From the NCBI GenBank assembly GCA_045648785.1, contig JAZROP010000036.1, positions 1 to 64,000 of the forward strand: 64,000 bases of DNA. Reading direction: 5' to 3'. The notes below the pieces were generated by a model. The model saw only the letters and a list, made by a program, of their open reading frames with translations, did no database searches and was not told the origin of the DNA. Origin of the DNA: RGIG7450 sp045648785 (GTDB taxonomy: Bacteria; Bacillota; Clostridia; RUG12999). Of the stretch, positions 8,389 to 16,690 are shown in pieces; position 1 is the stretch's first letter; the number at the start of each line of letters is the position of its first letter. A program made the translations under genes and the position numbers.

Positions 8389-9790
8389 AAAGGTAACTCC
8401 GGAGTCTTGTGGGGTCGACAGCAGAGATTTACTAAAATTTATTGAGGGTATGGAAAATATGCCGGAGGAAAAGGAAACTCACGGTTTTATGCTTATAAGA
8501 CACGGCAAGCTCCTGACAGAGGGATGGTTTGCACCCTATACAGAAGAAATGCCGCATGTTTTATTTTCTGACACAAAAACATTTACGCAGCTTGCGATAG
8601 GTTTTATGGTAAAGGAAGGACTTATCACGATTGATGATAAAATAGCTGACTATTTTCCGGACAAGCTTACCGAAAATACATCCCAGCACAACCGAAATCT
8701 TACAATAAGGCATCTTCTTATGATGGCGACAGGTCATCCGGGTAACGCTGTGCATGCCCGCGGAAAATTTTCTGATTTTAAGTATGACATGCTGCAGGAA
8801 TTTTTCCATTCGGACAACATTGATGAAGCGGGAACAAAGTTTCAATATGAAAATATTGCAAGCTATGTCCTCTCAAATCTTGTATCAAGACTCACAGGAG
8901 AGAATATTGCACAATACTTAAAACCAAGATTTTTAGATCCATTAGGAATAACTGTTGATTATTATTCAACCGATGACGATGATGTTTGCATGGGATATTC
9001 AGGTTTTAGAATTACACTTGAAGCTTTGGCAAAGGTAGGTCAATTTTTCTTGAATGGCGGTGTTTGGGAGGGAGACAGGCTCCTTTCAAAAGAATGGTGC
9101 GAACAGGCAACTGCAAAACATACTGACTGCCAAGGTCCTTGTGGCACTGACTGGAACCAGGGTTACTGTTGGCATATGTGGCGTGGACAACATAATACTG
9201 CCCGTCTTTGCGGTGCATATGGGCAGATGTGTGTTATTGCTCCCGACCTTGATTTGATTTTTGCAACCAATTCGGGTGCTAACTATAACAGACTTCAGTA
9301 CATACTGGACAATTTTTATGAAAATGTTATGCTTAAAATCAAGGACGAGCCTCTGGAAGAAAACCCGGTTGGAAATATTAAACTTGAAAATAAAATTGAA
9401 AAACTTAAACTGCAGAATGTTTTTGCACCTCTTTCACCAAGAGTAAACGAACTTGATGGTAAGGAAATAAAATTTGAAAAAATCCTTCGCTATGACTCGA
9501 TAAAGCTTGATTTTGAGAAAGAGGTGTGTAAAGTAACCCTTGCAGGAGATAAAACTATTTCCTTTGATGCAGGGCTTACAGACCTTGCGGAAACATATAT
9601 TGAAGACGGCGGCTTTGTAAGTATCGACCCGTTTGATCATGGAGTATATTCTGCCTCCGCCTACTTTGATATGGATGATAAGTTTATAATTACAGTCAGA
9701 ATACTTGGTACGGTAACCATTATTAAAATTGAAGTAGACTTGAGTGAAAATGTGAAAATATATACGCTCAGAGGAAATTTAGGGGATTAA
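8372..9790 (+). CDS. Serine hydrolase of the beta-lactamase/penicillin-binding family
   Basis: A 472-residue protein with the class C beta-lactamase-type catalytic motifs S66-D-T-K69 (SxxK) and Y159-E-N161 (YxN). The third motif (usually HxG) is unclear, around C-G-A-Y-G-Q. There is no signal peptide, so it is probably cytoplasmic, and an esterase or peptidase role is more likely than antibiotic resistance. The ATG at 8372 follows AAGGAG by six bases, and an in-frame ATG at 8354 lacks a ribosome site. The start lies inside the ybeY 3' end. Confidence 0.82.
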   Translation: MAKYFKKVTPESCGVDSRDLLKFIEGMENMPEEKETHGFMLIRHGKLLTEGWFAPYTEEMPHVLFSDTKTFTQLAIGFMVKEGLITIDDKIADYFPDKLTENTSQHNRNLTIRHLLMMATGHPGNAVHARGKFSDFKYDMLQEFFHSDNIDEAGTKFQYENIASYVLSNLVSRLTGENIAQYLKPRFLDPLGITVDYYSTDDDDVCMGYSGFRITLEALAKVGQFFLNGGVWEGDRLLSKEWCEQATAKHTDCQGPCGTDWNQGYCWHMWRGQHNTARLCGAYGQMCVIAPDLDLIFATNSGANYNRLQYILDNFYENVMLKIKDEPLEENPVGNIKLENKIEKLKLQNVFAPLSPRVNELDGKEIKFEKILRYDSIKLDFEKEVCKVTLAGDKTISFDAGLTDLAETYIEDGGFVSIDPFDHGVYSASAYFDMDDKFIITVRILGTVTIIKIEVDLSENVKIYTLRGNLGD

Positions 9791-9803
9791 GAAAATAATT
9801 AAT

Positions 9804-9837
9804 AAAAAAGCAGGAACAAGTTTTGTTTCTGCTTTTT
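9804..9837. terminator. Bidirectional terminator between the hydrolase gene and nagA
   Basis: AAAAGCAGGAAC pairs with GTTTCTGCTTTT (one G-T wobble). Flanking A and T runs give a T tail on both strands, which suits two converging operons. Confidence 0.8.
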
Positions 9838-10939
9838 AATTTACTTTTTCACCATTTTTGTAGGTACTTAACACATTTAATTCTTTGTCGAGAATAACGA
9901 AATCTGCATTTTTACCGACTGAAATGCTACCATAATCTTTATCGATTCCGGTTGCTTTAGCCGGTGTAATTGATGCCATTTTAACAGCATTTTCAAAGGG
10001 TATTCCAAACTTTACTGCATTGCGCACACCTTGCATTACATTGCATGTGCTGCCGGCGAGATTGCCAGAGTCGGTTCTTGCAATGCCATCTGTAACTGTG
10101 ACATTTACACTGCCACCGAGAACATAATTTCCGTCCTCAAGACCGGTTGCACCCATACTGTCAGACACCAGAATCATTCTGTCGGGACCGAGCACTTTAT
10201 ACATCAATCTGATGATTGCCGGATGCAAATGAATACCGTCGCAGATAGCTTCACAAGTTACATCATCACGTTCAAATGCTGCACATTGAAGCGATGGATT
10301 TCTGTGATGAATGGAATTCATAGTATTGAAAGTGTGAGTAACATTTCGCGCACCTGCTTCAAAGCCTTTAACTGCTGTGTCATAATCGGCTGTGGTATGC
10401 CCAAGAGCAACTGTCATAAGCTTTGACGCTTCTTTTATGAATTCCATATTACCTTCAATCTCGGGAGCGACGGTTGTGAGCTTAATTTTGCCACCGGATA
10501 GAAGGTAATATTCCTTAAGTTCATCAATATTACCGGGACGAATGGTAGATTCGTCGTGAACTCCTTTATTTTGACTGCTGATATATGGTCCCTCGAGGTT
10601 AATACCGACAATTCGGTAGTTTGCAGCAGCTTGTTTCATTGCGGCAACAATATTCTCGTGGGTTGCACTGATTGTTGTAGGAAAAAAGGTTGTTACGCCA
10701 CAGGAGAAAAAGAATTTTTCAACCTTATCAAAGTCGTAATCCTTATCCATTGTATCAGTACCAAGTGCTGCGTGTGTGTGAATATCCACAAGACCTGGGA
10801 TTAAATATTTTCCATCCATATCAACGGATTCGCCAACGAGATTTTCACCGATTGCAGTAATTTTACCGTCGGCAACTTCAATGTCCGTTTTGGTAAGCTT
10901 AAAGTCGTCGGTCAAGACGAAGGCGTTTTTAAAAATCAT
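9836..10939 (-). CDS. nagA: N-acetylglucosamine-6-phosphate deacetylase
   Basis: A 367-residue amidohydrolase converting GlcNAc-6-phosphate to GlcN-6-phosphate and acetate. Metal and substrate motifs are present: V-D-I-H-T-H-A, N-L-E-G-P-Y-I-S, G-H-T-T-A-D-Y, T-H-T-F-N-T-M, D-G-I-H-L-H-P and V-S-D-S-M-G-A-T-G. It is the last gene of the amino-sugar operon, 20 bases after the SGNH hydrolase, and ends at a terminator. It feeds GlcNAc, probably from cell-wall turnover, into central metabolism. Confidence 0.92.
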   Translation of the reverse strand: MIFKNAFVLTDDFKLTKTDIEVADGKITAIGENLVGESVDMDGKYLIPGLVDIHTHAALGTDTMDKDYDFDKVEKFFFSCGVTTFFPTTISATHENIVAAMKQAAANYRIVGINLEGPYISSQNKGVHDESTIRPGNIDELKEYYLLSGGKIKLTTVAPEIEGNMEFIKEASKLMTVALGHTTADYDTAVKGFEAGARNVTHTFNTMNSIHHRNPSLQCAAFERDDVTCEAICDGIHLHPAIIRLMYKVLGPDRMILVSDSMGATGLEDGNYVLGGSVNVTVTDGIARTDSGNLAGSTCNVMQGVRNAVKFGIPFENAVKMASITPAKATGIDKDYGSISVGKNADFVILDKELNVLSTYKNGEKVN

Positions 10940-10959
10940 TAATATTCAGCGTCCTTAAA

Positions 10960-11589
10960 TCAGAATAATTTTTCAAATCCTTTGAGCCACTGGCGCTTGA
11001 TAATCTCATGACCTGCCGCAAGAGGATGAACACCGTCTGCAAGTACTTTATCGGGGCCTGCAATAGCTGCAAGCTTTTCCATTTCTTCCTGAAGAGGAAC
11101 AAATACAAGCCCATTTTCTTCTGCAACTCGTTTTACAGCTGCTGCTTTTTCTTTTACAGCTGCAAAAAATTCATCAAATTTACCTTCGTTTGCATCTCCG
11201 GGGAGAACAAAAGGTTCAAAAATCATTATTTTTATGTTGGGTAATGCTGATTTCACATCTTCAATAAGAATGTTGTAAAGTCTTTCAAAACGGTCAGTTT
11301 CAACGCCGTTTTGATACATAAATTCATGCCACACATCGTTAACACCGATTAAAATACTTAAAACATCAGGTTTTAAATTAATAAGGTCTGATTTGAGCCT
11401 GGCATATAGGTCTACAATTCTGTTGCCGCTGATGCCACGGTTTAAAAATTCATATTTACCGGGGTTTTCGTAAGCAAGCGTGGCTGCGACAAGGGTAGGA
11501 TAGCCGCAACCCATATAGCCACCAATTTTTTCTGTATCACGCACTCTTTGTGCGTCTGTAATTGAATCGCCCTGAAATAAAATTCTCAT
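10960..11589 (-). CDS. SGNH/GDSL-family hydrolase
   Basis: A 209-residue protein with the four SGNH blocks: G-D-S-I-T-D (7-12), R-G-I-S-G-N-R near residue 52, I-G-V-N-D-V-W and D-G-V-H-P-L. These supply the catalytic Ser, oxyanion Gly and Asn, and the Asp-x-x-His pair. No signal peptide is present. Lying between a phosphohexomutase gene and nagA, it may deacetylate a sugar, but the substrate cannot be read from the sequence. AAGGAG precedes the ATG. Confidence 0.85.
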   Translation of the reverse strand: MRILFQGDSITDAQRVRDTEKIGGYMGCGYPTLVAATLAYENPGKYEFLNRGISGNRIVDLYARLKSDLINLKPDVLSILIGVNDVWHEFMYQNGVETDRFERLYNILIEDVKSALPNIKIMIFEPFVLPGDANEGKFDEFFAAVKEKAAAVKRVAEENGLVFVPLQEEMEKLAAIAGPDKVLADGVHPLAAGHEIIKRQWLKGFEKLF

Positions 11590-11605
11590 AATAACTTCTC
11601 CTTAA

Positions 11606-13006
11606 TTAAAGTCCAAGAAGAGCAAGCAGCTCATCGGATGTTTTTTCAGCAAGTTCTTTATTTTCCATTTCACAGAAAACACGGATAAGAGGCTCTGTGC
11701 CAGAAAAACGCGCTATAATCCAACCACCATTTTCAAAGAATACTTTGAGTCCGTCCATATAGCTGACTTTTGAAATTTTTTCACTGAACTCGGGTAAAAC
11801 CTTGTCCTCGTAAATAAGCTTCTGGAGTTGGGATTTTTTCTCTTGTGAGAATTTAAAGTCGCGCTCGGACATATAACTATGTCCGTATTTTGAGTGAATT
11901 TCATCGAGCATTTCCGACAAGCCTTTGCCAGTTTTACAAATCATTTCAACAAGCAGGGAGGAGGCAAAAATGCCGTCTTTACCTTTAATGTGACCTTTGA
12001 TGGTAAGACCACCGCTGGATTCACCGCCAATAATTGCGTCGCTTTCTTCCATTTTTGAACTAATATGTTTGAATCCGACGGGAACTTCGTGGCATTTAAA
12101 ACCGAAATCCTCTGCAATTTTATCAAGCAGGTGGGTTGTGGCAAGGTTTCTTACAACATCGCCTTTCCAACCCTTATATTTGAGCAGGTAATAATAAAGC
12201 AGAACAAGGATTTCGTTGGGATGAATAAAGTTACCGTCTTCATTGATAATGCCGATTCTGTCAGCGTCACCATCGGTAGCAATACCAATGTCGTAACCTT
12301 CTTCAACAACCATATCTGAAAGCTTGGTAAGAGTTGCTGCTGAAGGAGAGGGGAGTCTGCCACCAAAAAGAGTATCGTGTCTGTCGTTTATAATATCAAC
12401 ATCGCAGCGTGCTGTTAAGAGAATTGTCTGAAGAGATGTCTTGGATACACCAAACATAGGATCAAGCAGGATTTTAAGACCTTTACCCTTGATAGCTTCA
12501 ATATCAAGCATATTCATGATACTGTCTATGTAGTTATTGAGAGGGTGAATAATCTTAATTATATCCTGTTTAACAGCATCATCAAAATTAATTGACTTGA
12601 TGTCGGTAATGTTTTTACTGATTTCCTCAAGCTCAGAGGTTACAATTTCATTTGCATCCCTGCCGCCTTCAGTAAACACTTTAACACCGTTATATACAGC
12701 GGGGTTGTGGCTGGCGGTAACGGCTATGCCATATTTACAGCCGTAGCTTTTTACAGTAAAAATAATAAGCGGGGTTGGAGCGTTGCTGGGGATATAGTAA
12801 ACAGTTATGCCGTTTGCAGCAAAAACCTCAGCAAGCCATGTCGCACCAAGGTCGGACATGAATCTGCGGTCAAAACCGATTACAATTTCTTTTGCACCGT
12901 CTTTGTTCATTTTCTCAGAGATAGACTGAGCTAAAAGCGTGATATTACTTTTGGTAAAACCGTCAGCAATAATATCTCGCCAACCACCCGTGCCAAATTT
13001 AAACAT
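11606..13006 (-). CDS. Phosphohexomutase (phosphoglucomutase/phosphomannomutase family)
   Basis: A 466-residue alpha-D-phosphohexomutase. The catalytic phosphoserine loop T-A-S-H-N-P lies near residue 100, the metal loop is D-G-D-A-D-R, the sugar-binding loop G-E-S-S-G-G and the phosphate-binding loop R-F-S-G-T-E-P. Substrate specificity is not fixed by these motifs. Its start overlaps the stop of the upstream uridylyltransferase-like gene (TAATG), and nagA is downstream, so GlcN-phosphate or GlcNAc-phosphate is a plausible substrate. Confidence 0.88.
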   Translation of the reverse strand: MFKFGTGGWRDIIADGFTKSNITLLAQSISEKMNKDGAKEIVIGFDRRFMSDLGATWLAEVFAANGITVYYIPSNAPTPLIIFTVKSYGCKYGIAVTASHNPAVYNGVKVFTEGGRDANEIVTSELEEISKNITDIKSINFDDAVKQDIIKIIHPLNNYIDSIMNMLDIEAIKGKGLKILLDPMFGVSKTSLQTILLTARCDVDIINDRHDTLFGGRLPSPSAATLTKLSDMVVEEGYDIGIATDGDADRIGIINEDGNFIHPNEILVLLYYYLLKYKGWKGDVVRNLATTHLLDKIAEDFGFKCHEVPVGFKHISSKMEESDAIIGGESSGGLTIKGHIKGKDGIFASSLLVEMICKTGKGLSEMLDEIHSKYGHSYMSERDFKFSQEKKSQLQKLIYEDKVLPEFSEKISKVSYMDGLKVFFENGGWIIARFSGTEPLIRVFCEMENKELAEKTSDELLALLGL

Positions 13007-13737
13007 TAGTTGTTGCCTCCAAGAATTTTTTCACAAAGCTCAAGGTCTTCTGGTGTGTTTACACCGAGAATTTCCATGGAATCTGTTGTGGAATAAGAAG
13101 CAATTTTCTTACCTTCGCCGATTAAAATTTTAGGAACATCGGTGAGGTAATATTCGCCCTGGGCATTGTTGTTTTTAAGCTTGTCAAGATTGTTGAACAG
13201 AGCGTCTGCCTTGAAAACATACACTCCTACATTAAGTTCTTTAATATCTTTTTGTTCAGGAGTGCAGTCTTTATCTTCAACAATGTCAACAACCTCGCCG
13301 TTTTCACGGATAATTCTGCCGTATGCGAGTTTGTCATCAGTTATAGCTGTGAGAATTGTGCAATCGGCACCTGTATCTTGATGAGCTTTTATAAGGTTTT
13401 TGTATGTTTCCTTTTTAAACAGAGGCATATCTCCGTAAAGAATAATAACATCACCTGTGTAACCTTCAAAAGCGTCTTTTGCCATCATAACAGCATGGCC
13501 TGTACCTTTTTGCTCTGCCTGAACAGCATATGTATATTTGTCACCGAGGGTTTCAAACACCATTTCGCGTTTGTAACCGGCAACAATTGTGATGTCTTTA
13601 GCATCAATAAAATCAACATTTGACAGAACATGACCGATAAGAGGTTTACCTGCGGCAAGTCTCAAAACCTTGGGCATATTCATGGTTTCACTTAAGAGTC
13701 GTTTGCCTTTTCCGGCGGCAAGAATAATCGCTTTCAT
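13006..13737 (-). CDS. GlmU N-terminal-like nucleotidyltransferase without the acetyltransferase domain
   Basis: This 243-residue protein matches the pyrophosphorylase half of GlmU: L-A-A-G-K-G-K-R-L near residue 6, M-P-K-V-L, E-Q-K-G-T-G-H-A-V-M and L-Y-G-D-M-P-L. The left-handed beta-helix acetyltransferase domain of full GlmU (about 450 residues) is absent, with a proper stop. The likely reaction is GlcNAc-1-phosphate plus UTP to UDP-GlcNAc. It is the first gene of the operon, with AAAGGAG before the ATG and a sigma-A promoter. Confidence 0.83.
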   Translation of the reverse strand: MKAIILAAGKGKRLLSETMNMPKVLRLAAGKPLIGHVLSNVDFIDAKDITIVAGYKREMVFETLGDKYTYAVQAEQKGTGHAVMMAKDAFEGYTGDVIILYGDMPLFKKETYKNLIKAHQDTGADCTILTAITDDKLAYGRIIRENGEVVDIVEDKDCTPEQKDIKELNVGVYVFKADALFNNLDKLKNNNAQGEYYLTDVPKILIGEGKKIASYSTTDSMEILGVNTPEDLELCEKILGGNN

Positions 13738-13773
13738 AATAAAACTCCTTTTACATTATAATATTATAGTATA

Positions 13774-13802
13774 ATTATAACTTAAAAAAGTTAAAAAGTA
13801 AA
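13774..13802 (-). promoter_or_regulatory. Sigma-A promoter of the amino-sugar operon
   Basis: On the minus strand TTTACT (13802-13797), a 17-base spacer and TATAAT (13779-13774). It lies about 37 bases before the first gene of the operon. Confidence 0.7.
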
Positions 13803-13812
13803 TATAAAATTC

Positions 13813-13842
13813 TTTACAAAATTTATACTTTTATTATATAAT
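13813..13842 (+). promoter_or_regulatory. Probable promoter of the decayed AraC-type gene
   Basis: TTTACA (13813-13818), an 18-base spacer and TATAAT (13837-13842) face right, back to back with the amino-sugar promoter. The gene it served is now broken. Confidence 0.5.
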
Positions 13843-13861
13843 GGTGATGGAAGGGAATACT

Positions 13862-14351
13862 ATGCTTGAAAATTTGACATTTCTGACCTTTAAACCGTAC
13901 GGAGAAATAGAGCCAAAAGTCTTTGCGGAGGCAACAAGAAAGCTAGGATATAAAAGTTTTAAGGTGGCAGAGCTGACGAGAAAAGTGCCGGACAAGCTTT
14001 TTGTCAGCGACTATGATACGGTTATGGACCTGATGCAAGGAACAGCGGTTTTGTATGTCGGAAGTTCGCCCGATATGCTTGTACCTTTTATATTTGACAA
14101 AATGGTGATAATTAAAAAAAGGATATATTATTATGCAACTCCTTTTTAAAAGCAGTATGGGAATGGCGCTTTCAAAATACATTTGCGATCAAAAACTTAT
14201 CCGCGCAAAGGAATATATCAGGACAGGGCGATATTCTATCACACAGGTGTCTGAAAGACTTTCCTTTACAAATGTTCAGTATTTTTCAAAACTGTTTAAA
14301 AAATAATATGGAGTAACCCTGAGTGAATATCAGTGGTCAATAAGAAAATAG
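13862..14351 (+). pseudogene. Decayed AraC-family regulator
   Basis: A first frame (13862-14149, after a GGAAGGGA site) encodes an N-terminal piece I cannot assign. A different frame from 14112 encodes a clear AraC C-terminal helix-turn-helix: I-R-A-K-E-Y-I-R-T-G-R-Y-S-I-T-Q-V-S-E-R-L, then Y-F-S-K-L-F-K-K. There a TAA (14304-14306) interrupts the normally continuous F-K-K-Y-G-V-T-L-S-E-Y motif, which resumes after it and ends at a TAG at 14351. The DNA-binding domain is missing most of its first helix-turn-helix. Frameshift, deletion and nonsense changes together indicate a dead gene. Confidence 0.8.
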
Positions 14352-14352
14352 C

Positions 14353-14382
14353 TTGACATCCTACAGCGGACAGGTGTAAAAT
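14353..14382 (+). promoter_or_regulatory. Sigma-A promoter of lgt
   Basis: TTGACA (14353-14358), an 18-base spacer and TAAAAT (14377-14382), starting right after the AraC remnant. The lgt ribosome site is 11 bases further on. Confidence 0.7.
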
Positions 14383-14407
14383 ATTTTATATTAAAGGAGG
14401 GTTTGCG

Positions 14408-15211
14408 GTGCAATACAATTACTTAACACAAATAGCATTTCCAGGACTGGGCATTAACGAGTTCAGCATAAATCCGGTTGCATTTAATATTTTTGGTAAA
14501 GAAATTTTCTGGTATGGAATCATTATTGCGATAGCTCTTACGGTTGCTTTTTTATGGGCTGTATATGCAAGTAAAGACGAAGATCTACCAAAGGACACAC
14601 TAACGGACCTTTTGATTGTCGGGCTTCCGGTAGCTATAATTTGTGCCCGTGCATATTATGTTGTTTTTTCGTGGAATATGTATAAAAACAACTGGGTGGA
14701 TGTTTTTAAAATATGGGAGGGCGGAATTGCAATTTACGGTGGCGTGATTGGCGCTTTTCTTGCGGGATTTATCTATGCGAAAGTGAAAAAAATATCATTT
14801 TATAAGCTTGCGGACATTGCGGCACCCAGCTTTATGATAGGACAGGCAATAGGAAGATGGGGCAATTTTGTGAATGTTGAAGCTTATGGTAGTCAGACAA
14901 CGCTTCCGTGGGGGATGCTTCTTGTTCAGGAGGGAGTAACCGTTCATCCAACATTTTTATATGAGTCACTCTGGAATGCTGCGGGTTTTGTAATTCTTGC
15001 TCTGCTAAGAAAGAGAAAGCCATTTGAGGGATTTATATTCTACGCTTATCTTTTATGGTACGGGCTTGGCAGGGTATGGATTGAAGCCTTGAGGACAGAC
15101 AGTCTTATGCTTGGGAATTTAAGAATTTCCCAATTTGTTGCAGGTGTATGCATAATTGTGTCGGCTGTGACGATACTTTTAAAATGGAAAAATGACTGTG
15201 TGAAAATATAA
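14408..15211 (+). CDS. lgt: Prolipoprotein diacylglyceryl transferase
   Basis: A 267-residue membrane enzyme that moves diacylglycerol from phosphatidylglycerol onto the lipobox cysteine of prolipoproteins. Seven hydrophobic segments and the Lgt signature G-R-W-G-N-F-V-N-V-E-A-Y-G (near residue 153) are visible; the consensus usually reads G-R-x-G-N-F-x-N-x-E. The GTG start follows AAAGGAGG (14393-14400). It stands alone between its own promoter and a strong terminator. Confidence 0.94.
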   Translation: MQYNYLTQIAFPGLGINEFSINPVAFNIFGKEIFWYGIIIAIALTVAFLWAVYASKDEDLPKDTLTDLLIVGLPVAIICARAYYVVFSWNMYKNNWVDVFKIWEGGIAIYGGVIGAFLAGFIYAKVKKISFYKLADIAAPSFMIGQAIGRWGNFVNVEAYGSQTTLPWGMLLVQEGVTVHPTFLYESLWNAAGFVILALLRKRKPFEGFIFYAYLLWYGLGRVWIEALRTDSLMLGNLRISQFVAGVCIIVSAVTILLKWKNDCVKI

Positions 15212-15216
15212 AAATT

Positions 15217-15248
15217 AGACCGATTGGATAAGTCCAATCGGTCTTTTT
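15217..15248. terminator. Bidirectional terminator between lgt and the anti-sigma-like gene
   Basis: A perfect 12-bp stem (AGACCGATTGGA with TCCAATCGGTCT, 4-base loop) is followed by TTTT on the plus strand. On the minus strand the tail is AATTTTTAT. Confidence 0.9.
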
Positions 15249-15249
15249 A

Positions 15250-16119
15250 CTATTTTGCTGCTGAAACAAGCAGGTTCTTTAAATCTTCTTCTGACATATC
15301 GGTAACAAATTTAAGTGCAGTATCACTGGAGTGAACAATGTGTGCTTCATATACCGAACCGTCGTATAGGATTACTGCCTTTTCGTCGCCAAAAATACTT
15401 TTTTCATACTGTTCGCTATTTATATAAGACATCGCATTTTCTGTCTTGGATGATGTTGTAAGCATCAGGAAATGTTCGCCACTGTAGAAAAATGTATTTT
15501 CATCTGAGATGATTTCTCCGTCAAGTTTTGTAACCGTTACTGAAGTGTCATTTGAAAAGCCGGGCGTAAAAGATTGCGGGATGACAAGTTTGTCAGGAGA
15601 AAAACCAAGCTGGTCAAAATACTGACCGGCAGTTATTTCCTCGGTGACCAGATGAGCCGACAAGTCGTTGTCGCCAACTCTCATGAAGTTTGCTGTCTGA
15701 GGCGTGGTTACAATGTTATTTATTGACATAACAACAGTCATTTCAGAGAGGGGGTTATGCTGTTTGGACGGAGTCGTTTCTGTATGTGTATAGTCATATT
15801 CTGTAATGTGGCTTACTGAATCGGATGATTTCCCGGCGGCTGATTCTTCTGCGGTTTTTTTTGAGAGAACAAAATACATTTCATCGTTTTGTGCTTCGGG
15901 GAGTATGGTATTATCAAGAACCGTATCATTGTTTGGGGCAGACGGATTGAAAATAGCTGGAAGTGCAATGAAAAGTGCAATAACTGCCGCAAAAATAGCT
16001 GCCCGGTGACGATAAATAAAAGGCTTCGGTTTTTCGCTTGCCTTGTTTAATACCCGGGCGAGCAAATATGGGTCAGGTTTTATATCGTCGTTTGCTGCTT
16101 TGTAAACATCCTTAAACAT
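15250..16119 (-). CDS. Probable membrane-bound anti-sigma or ECF-regulated protein
   Basis: A 289-residue protein with a short cytoplasmic N-terminus, one transmembrane helix (about residues 39-57) and a large extracytoplasmic domain. This topology and its position directly after an ECF sigma gene (8-base overlap) suggest an anti-sigma partner. No H-x3-C-x2-C zinc motif is present, so it is not a ZAS-type anti-sigma. The ATG at 16119 was chosen because AGGAGT lies seven bases before it. In-frame ATGs further upstream (16125, 16164) are badly spaced or run deep into the sigma gene. Confidence 0.6.
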   Translation of the reverse strand: MFKDVYKAANDDIKPDPYLLARVLNKASEKPKPFIYRHRAAIFAAVIALFIALPAIFNPSAPNNDTVLDNTILPEAQNDEMYFVLSKKTAEESAAGKSSDSVSHITEYDYTHTETTPSKQHNPLSEMTVVMSINNIVTTPQTANFMRVGDNDLSAHLVTEEITAGQYFDQLGFSPDKLVIPQSFTPGFSNDTSVTVTKLDGEIISDENTFFYSGEHFLMLTTSSKTENAMSYINSEQYEKSIFGDEKAVILYDGSVYEAHIVHSSDTALKFVTDMSEEDLKNLLVSAAK

Positions 16120-16600
16120 CCTCATACACTCCTTTGAGATTTTCTTTAAGTAATTCCCTGCCACGATGCAACTGGGATTTAACGGTGGTTTCCTTTATAC
16201 CGAGAGTTTCGGAAATCTGCCGCACGGACATATCCTCATAATAAAAAAGGTGGATAACTGTCCTGTATTTGGGAGGAAGCGAAAGAGCGGCATAATAAAC
16301 TTCGCCCTTCTCGGGAGAGTCAAAAGTAATTTCCTCTGTAAGAGGAGTAGTTTTTTTATACCACGAGCTTAGAAATATACTTTTACTGCAATTTACCGTA
16401 ACCTTAATAAGCCATGCTTTGACATGTTCTTCTGTTTCAAACTCCTTGTCAGATTTCAAAAATCTTAAAAAAGTTTCTTGAACAACATCTTCGGCATGGT
16501 GAATATCGCCGGTACGGGACAGGGCAATTTTATAAACCATATTAAAATATTTTTGTGTGAGTTCCTGCTTTGCGCAGGACAGATTGGAAGTAAGGCTCAT
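16112..16600 (-). CDS. ECF-type RNA polymerase sigma factor
   Basis: A 162-residue sigma-70 factor with only regions 2 and 4. Region 2 carries D-I-H-H-A-E-D-V-V-Q-E-T-F-L-R-F. Region 4 has L-P-P-K-Y-R-T-V-I-H-L-F-Y-Y-E-D-M-S-V-R-Q-I and the helix E-T-T-V-K-S-Q-L-H-R-G-R. It resembles the SigV/SigW/SigM class that answers cell-envelope stress. GGAGG lies eight bases before the ATG. It is followed by a membrane protein likely to control it. Confidence 0.9.
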   Translation of the reverse strand: MSLTSNLSCAKQELTQKYFNMVYKIALSRTGDIHHAEDVVQETFLRFLKSDKEFETEEHVKAWLIKVTVNCSKSIFLSSWYKKTTPLTEEITFDSPEKGEVYYAALSLPPKYRTVIHLFYYEDMSVRQISETLGIKETTVKSQLHRGRELLKENLKGVYEDV

Positions 16601-16629
16601 AAAGTTATCCTCCGTATATAATACTTTTT

Positions 16630-16676
16630 AAAAATCAAAAAGGTTGCAGAGTAAATAAATTTTTACTCTGCAACCT
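16630..16676 (-). terminator. Terminator of the PrsA-like gene
   Basis: Reading leftwards, a 15-bp perfect stem (arms 16662-16676 and 16641-16655) is followed by TTTTTGATTTTT. It separates the foldase gene from the ECF operon. Confidence 0.88.
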
Positions 16677-16690
16677 GAAATGTCTGAAAA

